Notes under the pieces: generated by a model | Told to the model about the DNA's origin: nothing | What the model saw: the letters and a program-made list of their open reading frames with translations, nothing else | The model's database searches: none | DNA from: Nageia nagi | Taxonomy: Eukaryota > Pinophyta | DNA: 64,000 nucleotides | Reading direction: 5' to 3' | NCBI GenBank assembly: GCA_050084985.1 | Contig: JBITNC010000001.1 | Span: forward strand, 90,520,001 to 90,584,000 | Part shown: positions 31,725-43,901 of the stretch, one piece after another | Position numbering within the stretch: the first letter of the stretch is position 1 | Layout of the letters: each line of letters begins with the position of its first letter | Made by a program: the position numbers and the translations under genes

Positions 31725-34700
31725 AATATAATTTGAATTTGTATATGCCCCATAAGTCCTTTGGGAAAATTATCAAAGAAAAAATACATGAATAAATATG
31801 TTATGATTTAAGGTATAATGAAGGATGTTATGTGTTTGCAATTGCATTGTTTAATACTTTTTTCATATGCGTATGATCTCTATTTTGTTGGTATACATAA
31901 TGTTCACATTTAGATGTGAGGAAGATCGCAATTATATTCTACACAACCTATAATTCTTTACAAAAAGGGGATTATTCTTAGAAAAATGGAAATCAATATT
32001 CAACCCAAAGAAAGAATAATTAATGTTTGTTCTAATTTTAGTTACCTTCTTGCAACTCCCCTTTAATCTCTAGCATCAAAGATTTTTTGAAGGAATTGAA
32101 AACTTGTTTGGGAAATATGTCATTGTAAATGAGGTAATAGAAGCTCAAAAAATAATGGTGGTGGCTAGATTTTGTGTTATGGTGAAATTTAGGATGAAAC
32201 TCCCTAAGATAATTAATTTGAAATCTGATTTAGGAAATTGGTAACAAGAATTGTATATGAAAATAATAATTATTTATATTTGAGATGTATCCAAGTGGAC
32301 CATAATATCAAATCTTGTTTGACCAAAGTAATCATAGTAATGACTATTTGCAAAGAATGGAGGCCAAAGCAATATATGGAAACTAATCTAGAAGAAAAAG
32401 GATGAAATCCCACTCAAATCAGGAACAAATAAGGAGAACAAATTGCAAAGGGATAATTCAATGATTATATCAATGGTAATGGCATTCATAGTAGAGTAGG
32501 GAAAGCTATAAGAACAAAATAATGATGGTACAAAATAATATTGTCAATCATAAACAAAAGGATGGACCAAGGTGAATCCAAAAACAAAAATTTTGACTAG
32601 AGAAAGAACCATGGAGAAAAATCAAGAAAGTCTCTTAGAATTGAAGGAAACCATGGTAATAGAAACACAAATTGGTTAACATGACATGAATAACATGAAG
32701 TGCTTCTAAAAAATAATACATTGGTACTAGACATGATGGAAGGCCAAGTGAAGGAGAATTGAGGGAGAAAGAGACTACAAAAAATATGTAAAATGGAATT
32801 TAAATGATATTGGACTTCTTTAGGGGTAGAGAAACCTTAAACGGTGGTAAAAAAATGATTCTCACATCATAGAATGTGAGGGGGTTGAATTTCCCCTCAA
32901 CATATAGGTTTCTGCACATGATGACTATAGGAAGTATAATCGTAATATTTTATTGTTACAAGAAAAAAAAGTTAAAAAATGAAAAAATATAGATCACCAA
33001 GCATCGAATATGTATTGACTTTTCTTCTCTTCCTTTAATTTTTTATATTTAATATTGGTTGATAAGAAAGCTAGGACCAAATTTCATGTCTTAAATATTT
33101 ATGTACCTACCACATAAATAGGATGAAGGACCCTTTAGGGATAGGTTAAAGGATTGATTAGTAACACTATAAGAAGTAACACTATAGGAGAGGCATGGAT
33201 CATAGTTGGGTATTTTAACACCCCTATAAGTTCATCTAAAAAATTGGGGGAAATCTGGATACACCTCAAATTAAAGCAATGAATGACCTTTGAAATTTTA
33301 TAAGCAATATAGGTCTTATTGATATGGAACTACATGGTAGTAAATATACATTGACTAACATATGTGAAGGAATGAATATTATCATGAGTATGTTAGATAT
33401 AATTCTAGTTTTAAGAACATGTGATTAATTATCCCTAAAATCCATATTGAAATCTCTTACAAGAATAAGATTATACCATAATCATTTAATGATTGAAATA
33501 AAAGATTATATGAGGAAAAGAAATCATTTTTTATTTGAGAATATGTGATTGGATCACCTTGATCTTGAACCAAAAATTCATGAGTGGTGGAATTTGATTG
33601 TCTATGGTTCTAAAATATTTGAAATCTTCAAGAAACTTAAGGACATAAACATAAATCTAAAAAATGGAATAAGAAGGTGTTTGACCATATCCAGGAGGGA
33701 AAAACTCACCTTAACAAAAATTTTAAGAAAATTGATAATCAAATTGTAGTTGAAGGCCAAACACCTGAGAGAGAAATATAAGAGAAAGAAATGTTATGTA
33801 AATTTCACTCCATTCCAGCTAGCCAAAAGAAGCATTTGATGCAAAATTCTAAAGTGACCTAGTTGCAAGCTGGTGACCATAACACATATTTTTTAGACTT
33901 ACCAACCTCAAGCACAAGGAAGATAATAGAATTCATGAAATTAAAAATAATCAAGGGGATCTCACATAAGTTCCAAGAGAAATAAATGTGATTGGAGTAA
34001 TTTCTTTCCAAAAATTACTATCACTTAAGGAAGAAGTGGATGAAGGAATCATAGAGGATGTTTTGGATCACATCCCATGCTTAATCACATAAGTACAAAA
34101 CTACAATCTAACAAGGACCTTATCATTCCATGAGATTGAAGCTAGGATCTTCTCCATGGTACATAATAAATAATCAATCCCTAATGAGATCCCCATTGAA
34201 TTATTTCAAGAATATTATTAGAAAATACATATTTTAAACTATTCGGGAGCTCAAATCATGAGGAAAAATTCTCAAATCCTATAATGTAATATTTCTTACA
34301 TTGATCCCCAAAATAAATAACTCTAAGGAATTCAAGAGCTTTCAACTTATCAATTTATGTAATGTAATTTATAAAATTATAATCAAAACCATGGCCAATA
34401 GACCTAAATCGATATTGCTAGGAATCATTTTGTTATAGCAAGGTGGCTTCATCCAAGGAGGTCTTTTTCAAAAATTCTACATGTGAAAGGCCTATGATCA
34501 AGTGAACTAGACCTTATTGGATAAGGTATGTGAGAAATTTGAATTTTATAATGTTTATAAAACATGGATCCACCAATGTGTATCTACAACCTCCTTTCAT
34601 ATTTTGATTAACAAAGAACCAAATTGGTTTTTCCCTTCCCAAAGGGGGATTAGGTATGGGGACCAATTACCCCATATATTTTTATCATCATGGTTGAAAT

Positions 34701-34773
34701 GCTAATTATATGCATAAATGATTAGAATTAATGCAATAGAATCAAAGGAATTTCTCTTGCTCCATCTCTAGCT
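31725..34773 (+). mobile_element. LINE-B: decayed L1-type retrotransposon
   Basis: Plus-strand L1-type element with ORF1, endonuclease and RT parts in order. ORF1-like: 'WKSIFNPKKE' (about 31990), 'GKYVIVNEVIEAQKIMVVARFCV' (about 32115-32183), 'KLPKIINLKSDLG.W.QELYM' and a decayed 'CIQVDHNIKSCL' knuckle (about 32195-32325). Endonuclease start: 'NVRGLNFPSTYRFL' (about 32876-32920). RT: '[24 protein letters not shown]' and '[30 protein letters not shown]' (about 34515-34685). Stops and frameshifts occur throughout. The RT ends at 34773, where the gypsy-2 LTR begins; the remaining RT and tail are not found in the window. Confidence 0.82.
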
Positions 34774-35182
34774 TGTTAGGAACCTAGAAGATCTAAAATG
34801 GGATTTTAGCCTAAATAACAATAAATTAAGAAACCACAATGGATTCGAAATGCAATGTATCATATAACTCAAGCAATATGAAATAGAATAGTGAAGTAGA
34901 ACAAATTTATAGATAGATAAATGAATCACATTTCATCTTGAGGAAGCTACCTCCTTACAACTCAAAGATAATATAATTCCAAGATGATCTCTCTTCCCCT
35001 CTTATGTACATATATATATAGTCATGCTACTCTAACCCTAATTGGTGGTTTATTACAAAAAGTTGATTCACCTTACAAAATTGTGATGGTCCATCTTATA
35101 AGTTGGTACATTATGATAAATAAAATATTAAAATAAATAGCTAATGTAAATAAATGTTAGGATATAGGATCCTAAAATGTCA
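34774..35182 (-). repeat. 3' LTR of chromovirus gypsy-2
   Basis: 409 bp, TG...CA. On the minus strand it starts TGACATTTTAGGATCC right after the purine tract AAGAGGGG (a PPT) and ends GGTTCCTAACA. A TATATATATA stretch at about 35010-35021 could be its TATA box. No 5' partner LTR was found to the right. Confidence 0.75.
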
Positions 35183-35359
35183 CCCCTCTTAGAATTTAGT
35201 TTTATCCTTAAAGCTTAAATTTAGGAAATTATTATTGAAGTTGATGAATAAATCCCAAGTTTCATCCTTGGGTGTCAATATGTTCCACTAGATAAGGACT
35301 TTAATGATGGTATGATTACGAAGTTGATGAGTGCATCACTCTAACACTACTCTATGTTT
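35183..35359 (-). pseudogene. Gypsy-2 chromodomain end
   Basis: The reverse translation reads 'HQLRNHTIIKVLI.WNILTPKDETWDLFINFNNN' and ends 'NLSFKDKTKF.EG' before the PPT. This is the chromodomain pattern (I..L..W..L....TW) and tail of a plant chromovirus. It connects in sense with the integrase at 43902-44990, from which it is split by copia-2. Confidence 0.75.
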
Positions 35360-35855
35360 TGAGAGAATCGAACTATCACATGAACAACTCTAAATTTCCA
35401 AGATCACATGAAAGCTCACAATACACATCTAACAAACTCACAAAGCAATCTCACAAAGATAACATAAGATGTAAGTGGTTCCTCCAACTAGGAGTACATC
35501 CACTAACTAGATCTCTCTTAATCTCAAATCTGAACTGTTATAATTCTCCTAACTCATCTCCTAAACACTATCCTATAGCATAGCTTTACTCCACAAATTG
35601 GTGCATGATCCAAAGAGGGAGCCTTCTCTTTATAGGCCAAAATCCCTCTTTGGATCACCCTTTTATTCAATGTACAAAAGCATGACATGGACATCCTTTT
35701 ACCAAAGGGACATGCTCATGAGATAGAGTGTAGGACAAGTTACATTATCATATTCACCTAAATACGTAAGGTATCAAATGATACCCTTAATTATTAGTGA
35801 AATTATAAAGAGGATTAATACAAACCTTCACAATAATGCACTATACATTTCAACA
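35360..35855 (-). repeat. Copia-2 3' LTR
   Basis: 496 bp, TG...CA, next to the PPT. A CTATAAAG TATA-like box (minus strand) lies at 35627-35634. Confidence 0.9.
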
Positions 35856-36289
35856 CTCCCTCTTAATGCAATATTGGGATAGAGTGAATAAGAGAGAAGG
35901 AAGAGAGAAAGTAAGAGAGTTCTCCTGCAAAAAGATACAATAGAGATGAGAAATTTTTACATATTTTGAAGTAAGAAATATCTAATTTGAGACTCACTAC
36001 TTTGCAAAATATAATCATTAACCACAACCAATTTCAATGAACATAAAGTGGTCATCCAATTAGAGGTCATGAAGAGTCTCCAAGAGCTTGCATTCCTGAA
36101 GTAAGTAACCTGCAATCTTAAAGGAACCTACAAGTCAAGTAACTAAAATAACAAGATCAGTTAGATGCAACATATTCATATCAACAAGAATAGATAAATC
36201 ACTCAAATGCCATCTTGAACTAATCAATGGTGCACTATAAATCATCATGAAGATGCCAAACCAAAACTCATAGTCACCTGCTATATATA

Positions 36290-36520
36290 AATTATATGTT
36301 GATTATCATTACAAAAAAGAGCATGCACATACAAATTCCTCATATATGGATAACTGAATAGTCAAAAGACACATAAGAGTTTCTCACACATGGATAATTG
36401 GATAGTGCTATATTGGCCAATCTTTTTGGTTTAAAAATTTATACAAGTTCCTCACATAGAGTGAACTTATGATGAAAGTGTACAAAAATGTCAACACTAT
36501 GCAGCATAAAATTCTCCTAG
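36290..36520 (-). repeat. Copia-2 remnants of the hairpin array
   Basis: Three related pieces: 'ACAAATTCCTCATAT' (about 36330), 'GAGTTTCTCACACATGGA' (about 36387) and 'CAAGTTCCTCACATAGAGTG' (about 36443), whose arms AAGTTC/GAACTT still pair. A GAGCAT linker-like string occurs near 36319. It is in the same 3' UTR position as the copia-1 array. Confidence 0.65.
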
Positions 36521-36561
36521 GGGTGAAGTTATCATCACAAACATGAATTCAACATAAGAAT

Positions 36562-38764
36562 TCAAACTTCACTCCCCCTTGAGGGAAACTTCACCAACCC
36601 AATAGCATCCATAAGGTTATAGTACTGAGCTTTTGGGAGGGGTTTGGTGAACAAATCAATGAAGTTCAAGGTGTATGGACAATACTCCAGGTGTATGATG
36701 CCATCAAAAACCTTCTCTTTGATAAAATAGGCATGGATTTCCACATGTTTTGTTCTCTAATGGAACACAAGATTTTTAGCCAGAGAAATAGTTGATTGAT
36801 TATCTAAAAAAATCAAGGATGAACCAATTTGCTCATACCTAATTATTTTAGAAGATGCCTTAGCTAAATGGCTTCCTCGGTTGCAACAAACATAGCATGG
36901 TATTTGACATCTATGGTGGAAAGAGAAATAATAGGCTACTTCTTGGAAGCCCAAGAGATAGCACTTAAACCAATGCTAAAAATATACATAGAGGTTGATT
37001 TCCTATCATCTCTATCTCTCCCATAGTTAGAATATGAGAATCCAGAGAGAACAAATTAGGGCAATTTCAAATACTTGAGAGCAAGATCCTTAGTCCCTAC
37101 AACATACCTCAAGATTTACTTAACAACATTAAGGTGCTCAACATATGGTTTTTGCATGAATTGAGCCATCAAATTCATTACAAAGGTAATATCAGGTTTG
37201 AAATAGTCAAATAGAAAAGACTAATAATCAATTGCTTATTAGTTGTAGCATCAGCTAATTGAGAGTTAGAGCTCAAAGAAATAGTGATTCTAGAATATAT
37301 TGGGATTATAGCATATCTACACTCCTCCATTCCAAAATTTTGTAAGATTTCTGATATATACTTAGATTGACTAAGATAAGTACAATCCTTATATTGGTAT
37401 ACTTGCATTCCAAAGTAGTAGTGCAAAAGACCAAGATCAGTCACTTCAAATGTTGCCTTAAGTTTGGATATGCACTCTTAAATGATTTTTTTATTATTTT
37501 CAATTATCAAAATATCATCCATATAAAGGAGAATCAAGACCACATCTTTTTATTGATTGAGCACATATAGATCGTAGTTAGAAAAACAATTGGAGAAACC
37601 AATATCTATCAAATACCCTAAAATCTTCCTGTACTAGGCTTTAGGTGCTTGCTTAAGTTCATACAATGACTTCTTTAACTTGCACACAAAGGATTATTTG
37701 CCATCCATAATAAATCCTTCTAGTTGATTCATGAAATTTACACATCTAAGTCACCATTGAGAAATGCACTCTTGATGTTCAAGTTGAAAAACTTTCCATC
37801 TTTAAGCTACAAAAAGAGCAAGGATAATTCTCATAATAGGCATATTTTCCATAGGAGCAAAGGTTTCCTCATAATATATATTGTATTTTTGAGCAAAATG
37901 TTTGGCTACTAACCTTGCCTTGTATTTCTCAATATTCCCTATAGAATTAAACTTGACCTTGTAGATCCATTTATTGCCAATCACATTCTTTTCATTGGGA
38001 TAAGGAACCAAATCTCAAGTTTCATTTTTCATAAGCGCCTCATACTTCACTTTTATGAATTCCATACAGTACTCATGCTTAGAAGTTTCTTTGAAGGTTG
38101 AGAGCTCATGCTTGTTGTTAATCTTGGTAAATAAGGATTTGTTCAAGGTTATGCTCCTTGTTACCCTTTGAGTTGGACAGTTTTGCTCTTGATGTGACCT
38201 GTCTACATTAATATCCAACTAGCTAGGTGCAATTGAAGAGTCCTTTGGATCATATATATCCTCATTAGAAATGGATTCTTTAGAAATTTCATTTAACTTT
38301 ACATCTTTTGAAATGAACACTACTTTTTAGGATGGAGAGTAGAGCCTATAGCCTCTATGGTGACTATCATAACCCACATAGATGCATTTTTTAGCTTTTT
38401 TTTTCAATTTTTTCTTTTTCTTAGAAATAATATAAAAGAATGTTTCATAGCCAAACACCCTAAGGTGAGAAATGTTAGGTTTTCTTCTTTACCATGCTTC
38501 AAAAGGATTTTTACTCTGAATGACTTTTGTGGGACACCTATCCAAGGTGTAAATAGCAGTGCTCATAGCTTCACCCCATAAGAAACTAGGAAGGTTACCC
38601 AACATGCATCTAGCCATATCCATAATTATCTTGTATTTTCTTTTGGTAACACCATTATATTGAGGAGTATATGGAATTGTAAATTTCCTTTTGATTCCAT
38701 AAGTAGTGCAATAGACATTGAACTCATTGCTATTGTATTCTCCTGCATTATCTGATCTCAACAT
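36562..38764 (-). pseudogene. Copia-2 integrase-RT-RNase H remnants
   Basis: Open fragments in the order expected for minus-strand copia. RNase H end at 36562-36744 ('EIHAYFIKEKVFDGIIHLEYCP', 'LFTKPLPKAQY') and 36757-36954 ('SSLIFLDNQSTISLAKN'). RT end at 37178-37444 ('MTDLGLLHYYFGMQVYQYKD'). RT start at 37802-38011 ('NKWIYKVKFNSIGNIEKYKARLVAK'). INT-RT linker at 38015-38218. Integrase core at 38489-38764 ('MLRSDNAGEYNSNEFN', 'YTPQYNGVTKRK', where the catalytic E is K). Stops separate all of these. Confidence 0.9.
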
Positions 38765-39174
38765 CTTGATTTTAAGGTTAGTTTGATTCTAAACAAAGGC
38801 CTTAAAAACCTTAAAACTCTTAAAGGTTTGATCCTTATGCTCAAGTAGATACCCAAAGGTCATCCTATTAAAGTCATAAATGAAGGTCAAGATGTAATAT
38901 GCTCCTCTAAGTGGCTTAGTCTAAAATGGATCTATCAAATTTGAATGCATAAGTTGAAAGGTTGAGATGCTCTTGTTACCTTATCTTTTTTAAACTTTTG
39001 TCTATGCTTCTTGCCAAGAATGCATTTTTTTCATAGACCAATTGAAGGATAAATTGATGCTAAATCTTCCATAAGTTCTTGGTATTTTATAATTTGAATA
39101 CTCTTATGGTTAAGGTACCTTAAATGTTAATGCCAAATATTGCCTCTAGAACACACACTTGTCCTTTCAATGCA

Positions 39175-40335
39175 CTAAGATTGAGAGTCGAACTCAAATG
39201 AGTACCCTTTTCTAGCAACTTGGATCATAAAGAGAAGGTTCATCATAAGCTTAGAAACATAAATCACATTATCAAGAATCTTTCCATGAATCAACACACT
39301 TCCAATTCCTTGGAATTCAAAGGTAGAGTTATCACCTATCACAATCGCATCTTTTCTATACTTGTGAAAGTTCTCAAACATTTCCTTTTTAAAGCATAGG
39401 TGATTAGTGCAACTAGAATCAAAAATATAATTAAATTAAAAAGAGTGAAACATGGAGTAGAGCACTGTAGCAAAACTAGCTTGAATATTCTTCTTTCTTT
39501 TGAAGTTATTTACATTTCCATCATCTTTATTCTTTTCCTCTCTTTTCTTTTTGTAGCAATCAACTTCTTTGTGACCTTGGATGCCACAATAGTTATAATT
39601 ACCATCAAATTTTTTCTTATGATTAGGATTGTTTGCTTTTATTTTTCCATCTCTTTTCTTGAAGTGGTTGTTGTTGTCATTATTCCTACTGCTGTTATTG
39701 TTGTTCTTGTTGTTGCCATTATTCTTGCTGTTGTTGTTGCCATTACCTCTTTTCTCAAACCTTTTGGAGGAAGAAGGATAAAATTTATTTTTATGGTTGA
39801 AATTATTCTTCAAAGGGGTTTTGGTTTCTCCAAGAGCAACATTATTATTCTTAGAAGAAGAAATCAACACCTTTTTGTTAAGGATTTCCTCATGCTTCAA
39901 AAGGAGCCTAAAAAGGTTCTCAAGAGAGACGACTTCTTCTTCATCATCAAGCTTTATTTCCATAACTATCACAAAGTTTCAAAAATTTAAAGAATGATAA
40001 AGACCATGAACTCATAAATGATCCAATTGCACCCATAAATAACAAGTTGAGTCTTTAGGTCAATGATTTTATTCAAGTAGATAACAACATTTTCATCTTT
40101 CTCTTGATGAGATTGAAGCAACTTTTGGAGAATGGTAAACCTTCTTGAAAAACTTTAAACCAAGGTAGATTTTCTTAAGCTTATCCCAAGCTTCCTTTAC
40201 CAAGGTTGAAGAGGAAACCATCAGGAGCACATCATTTGAAATTGAATAGAAGATCATGGAGGTTGCCAATTCATTCTTTGTATTGTAAACCTCTAGTACC
40301 TTCTCATGTGTAGAAGGTACAAAATTCTCATTCAC
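39175..40335 (-). pseudogene. Copia-2 gag and protease remnants
   Basis: 40093-40335 holds a capsid N-terminal part ('LEVYNTKNELATSMIF', 'KEAWDKLKKIYLGLKF'). 39436-39972 holds 178 open codons with 'LDDEEEVVSLENLFRLLLKHEE', a long Asn/Lys-rich stretch and a knuckle in which the first Cys is Tyr ('YNYCGIQGHKEVDC'). Just downstream the protease motif reads D-S-S, and 39175-39381 has 'YRKDAIVIGDNSTFEFQGIGSV'. The D-S at this site suggests that the D-I-G of copia-1 is a derived change. Confidence 0.88.
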
Positions 40336-40449
40336 TATTTGCCAAAGCTTCCTTACTTGTAATTAAAATCTCATATTAGATATCCAAATACCAAATTTGG
40401 AACTATAAAGAATGTGTTTATGTAAAAAATATTCTCCCATTTGCTACAT

Positions 40450-43390
40450 AAGAATGTAACAAAAATAATAAGCACATGTTACATTTAACTAAGACATGCA
40501 GGATTTGATTCATAAGTGCAAATATTTTACAACTCAAATATACATCCCATGTACCCAAATACTTTTGTTATCACTATGAACCATATATGTAGAGTGACAT
40601 TGTTGAAGCTTGTTTTTTTGTCTAAAAATTAGGCCTTCACCTAGATGCCCACACAAGAGCAGCCCAAGTACTACCAATGCTCAACTAGTTCATCTTGGTC
40701 AGTATAATACTTTCTCACAAAGAGAAGTACCTACTATTTTTTAAGGTTATTATGTTTATTAGATTGACCAAATTATTAATATTGATTAAGTTTCAAGTTA
40801 TCCTCTTAGGTTATCAAGATAATCCTTGAATGGATGTGCAAACATGTGATATCACTACACACATGCCTATCCACCTATTGGAGTTATGTCCAGACCAATA
40901 GAGGACTTAGGGGCAATTGAAAAGAACAAAATTTTCACCATTTGGATCATCAAAGTTGAAGGCTTCAATCCACCTGTCCTCACTTCATGGTTCTCCAAAC
41001 AAGTCATGTTGTAGAATGTACATATGAATGTGTTCATTTTAGGGGGTTTCTCATATCAATGTTTATGTTTTTGATTTAATAAGAAAATAAATCAAAATGT
41101 GAAATATGAAATAAAATAACATAAGTAAAAAAACATCATCCATTCAAGATTTAAAACCTAAATGTCCAATGGGTTTTTTTTACCAACCCCTAAAGGACAT
41201 CTCTACATTATTCCTAATTTTTCACAAGTCCATTTTGCATAAGGAAGTAAATCTCATTATAACTTAAATTTTTTAAGTAATAAGCATGCATCATTGACTT
41301 AAAAAAAATCAAAGTCCTAAGCATTTAAATTAAGTCCTAAACATGCATTATTAACTTAAAAGTTTAAGTACTAAGCATAAGTTCTAATCATAAGCATGCA
41401 TTATAAAAATTTAAGTTGTAAAACATGCAATATTTTATCTAACATGATATATAAAAAAGTATAAATTCCCCGCCCCCCCCCACCCCCCACCTTTTTTTTA
41501 CTTAAATTTCTATACCTAAATATAGCTTACAATTTTAATTTAGTAGTTAAAAAGATAGTTGTATAAAAAATTAGCTTTAAAGTATGTAACCATTCTAATA
41601 TACAAAGCAATTTACCTTTTACTTAAAAAATTGCTAATAAAATGGTATTTATCCCCTTAGGCAAAAACAAATTACCTTTAAAAGTGTCAAGTTTACTAAT
41701 ATTGATCATTTTGCCTAAGTAAATTGTCATACTTAGAAGTATTTATTAAGGTAAATTAAAATTATATTCTAAAAAAAATACCTTTATTTACAACATTTTT
41801 CTAAAAAAATAAGATAGGATTTAAAAAGTAATGATGTATGTTTGACCATCTACATACTCTAAAGCATCATCATTGTAAATCTTTAAAAGTGGAGTATAAG
41901 TACTTCTAAATGCATTTAGTAAAAAAAGGCTTGTAAGTAAGCAAAAAGTAAGTATACATTTATAATCAATTAATGCTCCTGAAGAAGAAGACTTGCAAGT
42001 AAAGATAAATTAAATGCCCAACAACTGTTGGGTCATTAAAAAAAAATGGAGAGGGAGATCAAGATAAATAAATAATAAAGTGAGTACCCCTTTTTTAAAT
42101 AACAACAAAAAATTATAGTGTGGAGGCTACGTAGGGTAAATGGAGGAGGGAGGACTTTGAGTAAGCATGGAAAAGAAAATAAAAGGAAGATTCAAGCTCC
42201 ATTAGGGTTTGGTTCATGGCTCCATCTCTCCTTTTGAAACCCCTACTCCTCTCCTCTATGCGTAGAGATTTTCTTTTCAGTTTGTAGAATAGTGTAGCCC
42301 AAGGTGCCTCATGCCTTTTAATAGAAAATCAAAGTGATGTTCAAACCATAACTCCAATAGAACATGATGATTATGTAGAGATAAACACTTGAAAAAACAA
42401 ATTCTTGGACTTTATTCTCTACAGTAGCTACTTAATGCAATGAAGGTGGGATGGTAGAGAGGTCATAGAGGAGGGATAGCCACGAAGGAGGGAACAGAGT
42501 TCAAGGTTAAGGTCAATCATGAGTTGCAAGTAGATGGTGGTCAAACATGATCATGTACACATAGCACAATAGAAAAAAAAGTGTCACAAGGGCCACAAGG
42601 ACCCATTTTATAGTGAAATTTCTTATGCCTCACTCTTTGAATCATGATATAAGGAGAGAGTATAGACTTGCTATGAGACCTGCGTGCAAGCCAATCTACA
42701 TAGCAAGGAAGGAGAGAGTCCAGACTAGCTATGAGACCTACATGCTAGTGAGACCTACATGCTAGCCAATCTGCACAACAAGGAAGGAGAGAGTTTAGAC
42801 CAATGCATCATCTAACCCAGCTTTCTTAAATAAGAAGTTAGATAGTAGGCCATAAGGGAGGAGAAGAAAAAAAAAATGTCTCATTCCCAATACGTAGATT
42901 TATTTCCCTACAAAATTTAATGAGTAGATAAACACAAAATAATGTAATTCATTATTCATTTGTTAGTACCACAAAAAATTTTGTAACTACTATCAAGACT
43001 GTCATGGAAAATCTTTTTGTGGTTATTGTAAAAAATTTTAAATGAAATCTCCCTCTTTTATTTGATAATAAATGATTTTTTTTTTAAATTGCATTTATTG
43101 TATACTAACTTCTAAAAAAAAGGTAAGCAATTAAAAAAATAATAATTGCAATTAACACAAGAAGTTAGTGTACATATATATCCAAAAAAAAAGTATCATA
43201 TTAGTCAAATTTTACAAAAAAAATGAAATAACATAATTATTAGAGATTGTTAGTATTAAAAATGAACAAATACAAGGATAGGGGGTTATACCTCTAAATT
43301 GTTTTACCTCAAACAAGAAAAGTTAACCTCCAAATATTATGACTAAGAATGAAGAACCTCCAACAAAGCTGATGAAGAGCTTCCACACTA
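40450..43390 (-). other. Copia-2 5' leader
   Basis: About 2.9 kb of AT-rich sequence between gag and the PBS, similar in size to the copia-1 leader. 40608-41050 matches the copia-1 conserved block. A C-rich run lies near 41468-41494. A duplicated segment (around 'GACTTGCTATGAGACCTGCG') occurs near 42665 and 42722, and a T-rich stretch near 43070. There is no GC-rich island and no convincing frame. Confidence 0.65.
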
Positions 43391-43403
43391 GGCTCTGATA
43401 CCA
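43391..43403 (-). other. Copia-2 primer-binding site (initiator tRNA-Met)
   Basis: TGGTATCAGAGCC on the minus strand, two bases from the CA end of the 5' LTR. Same as in copia-1. Confidence 0.93.
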
Positions 43404-43405
43404 AA

Positions 43406-43901
43406 TGAGAGAATTGAACTATAACATAATCAACTCTAAAGTCCCAAGATCATATGAAAGCTCACAATACACATCTAACAAACTCACAAATCAATCTCAC
43501 ACAGATAACACAAGATGTAAGTGGTTCCTCCAACTAGGAGTACATCCACTAACTAGATCTCTCTTAATCTCAAATATGAACTTTTACAATTCTCCTAACT
43601 CATCTCCTAAACACTATCCTATAGCATAGATTTACTCCACAAATTGGTGTATGATCCAAAGAGGGATCCTTCTCTTTATATGCCAAAATCCCTCTCTAGA
43701 TCACTCTTTTATTCGATGCACAAAAGCATGACATGCACATTCTTTTACCCAAGGGGCATGCTCATGACATGGAGTGTAGGACAAGTTACATTAGCATATT
43801 AATTTAAATACTTAAGGTATCAAATGATACCCTTAATTATTAGTGAACTTAAAAAGAGGATTAATACAAACCTTTACAATAATGCATTATACATTCCAAC
43901 A
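43406..43901 (-). repeat. Copia-2 5' LTR
   Basis: 496 bp, TG...CA, partner of 35360-35855, about 92% identical by eye. Confidence 0.9.

Larger units (their letters stand above)
35360..43901 (-). mobile_element. Copia-2: old relative of copia-1
   Basis: 8,542 bp on the minus strand with 496-bp LTRs at 35360-35855 and 43406-43901 that differ at about 38 positions by eye. A PPT (TAAGAGGGAG on minus) lies at about 35856-35865, and the PBS TGGTATCAGAGCC at 43391-43403. Protein similarity to copia-1 runs through RNase H, RT, INT, PR and gag, all broken. The 3' UTR and part of the leader are also shared. Flanking five-mers (TGTTT left, AGTTC right) match at only three of five positions, so the target duplication has decayed or been lost. 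It lies between the integrase and chromodomain of gypsy-2. Confidence 0.93.

Noticed and set aside
39400-39997. 196-codon plus-strand open frame with hydrophobic Val/Ile-rich product
   Set aside because: It is the reverse complement of the Asn/Lys-rich gag stretch of copia-2, which produces Val/Ile codons on the other strand.
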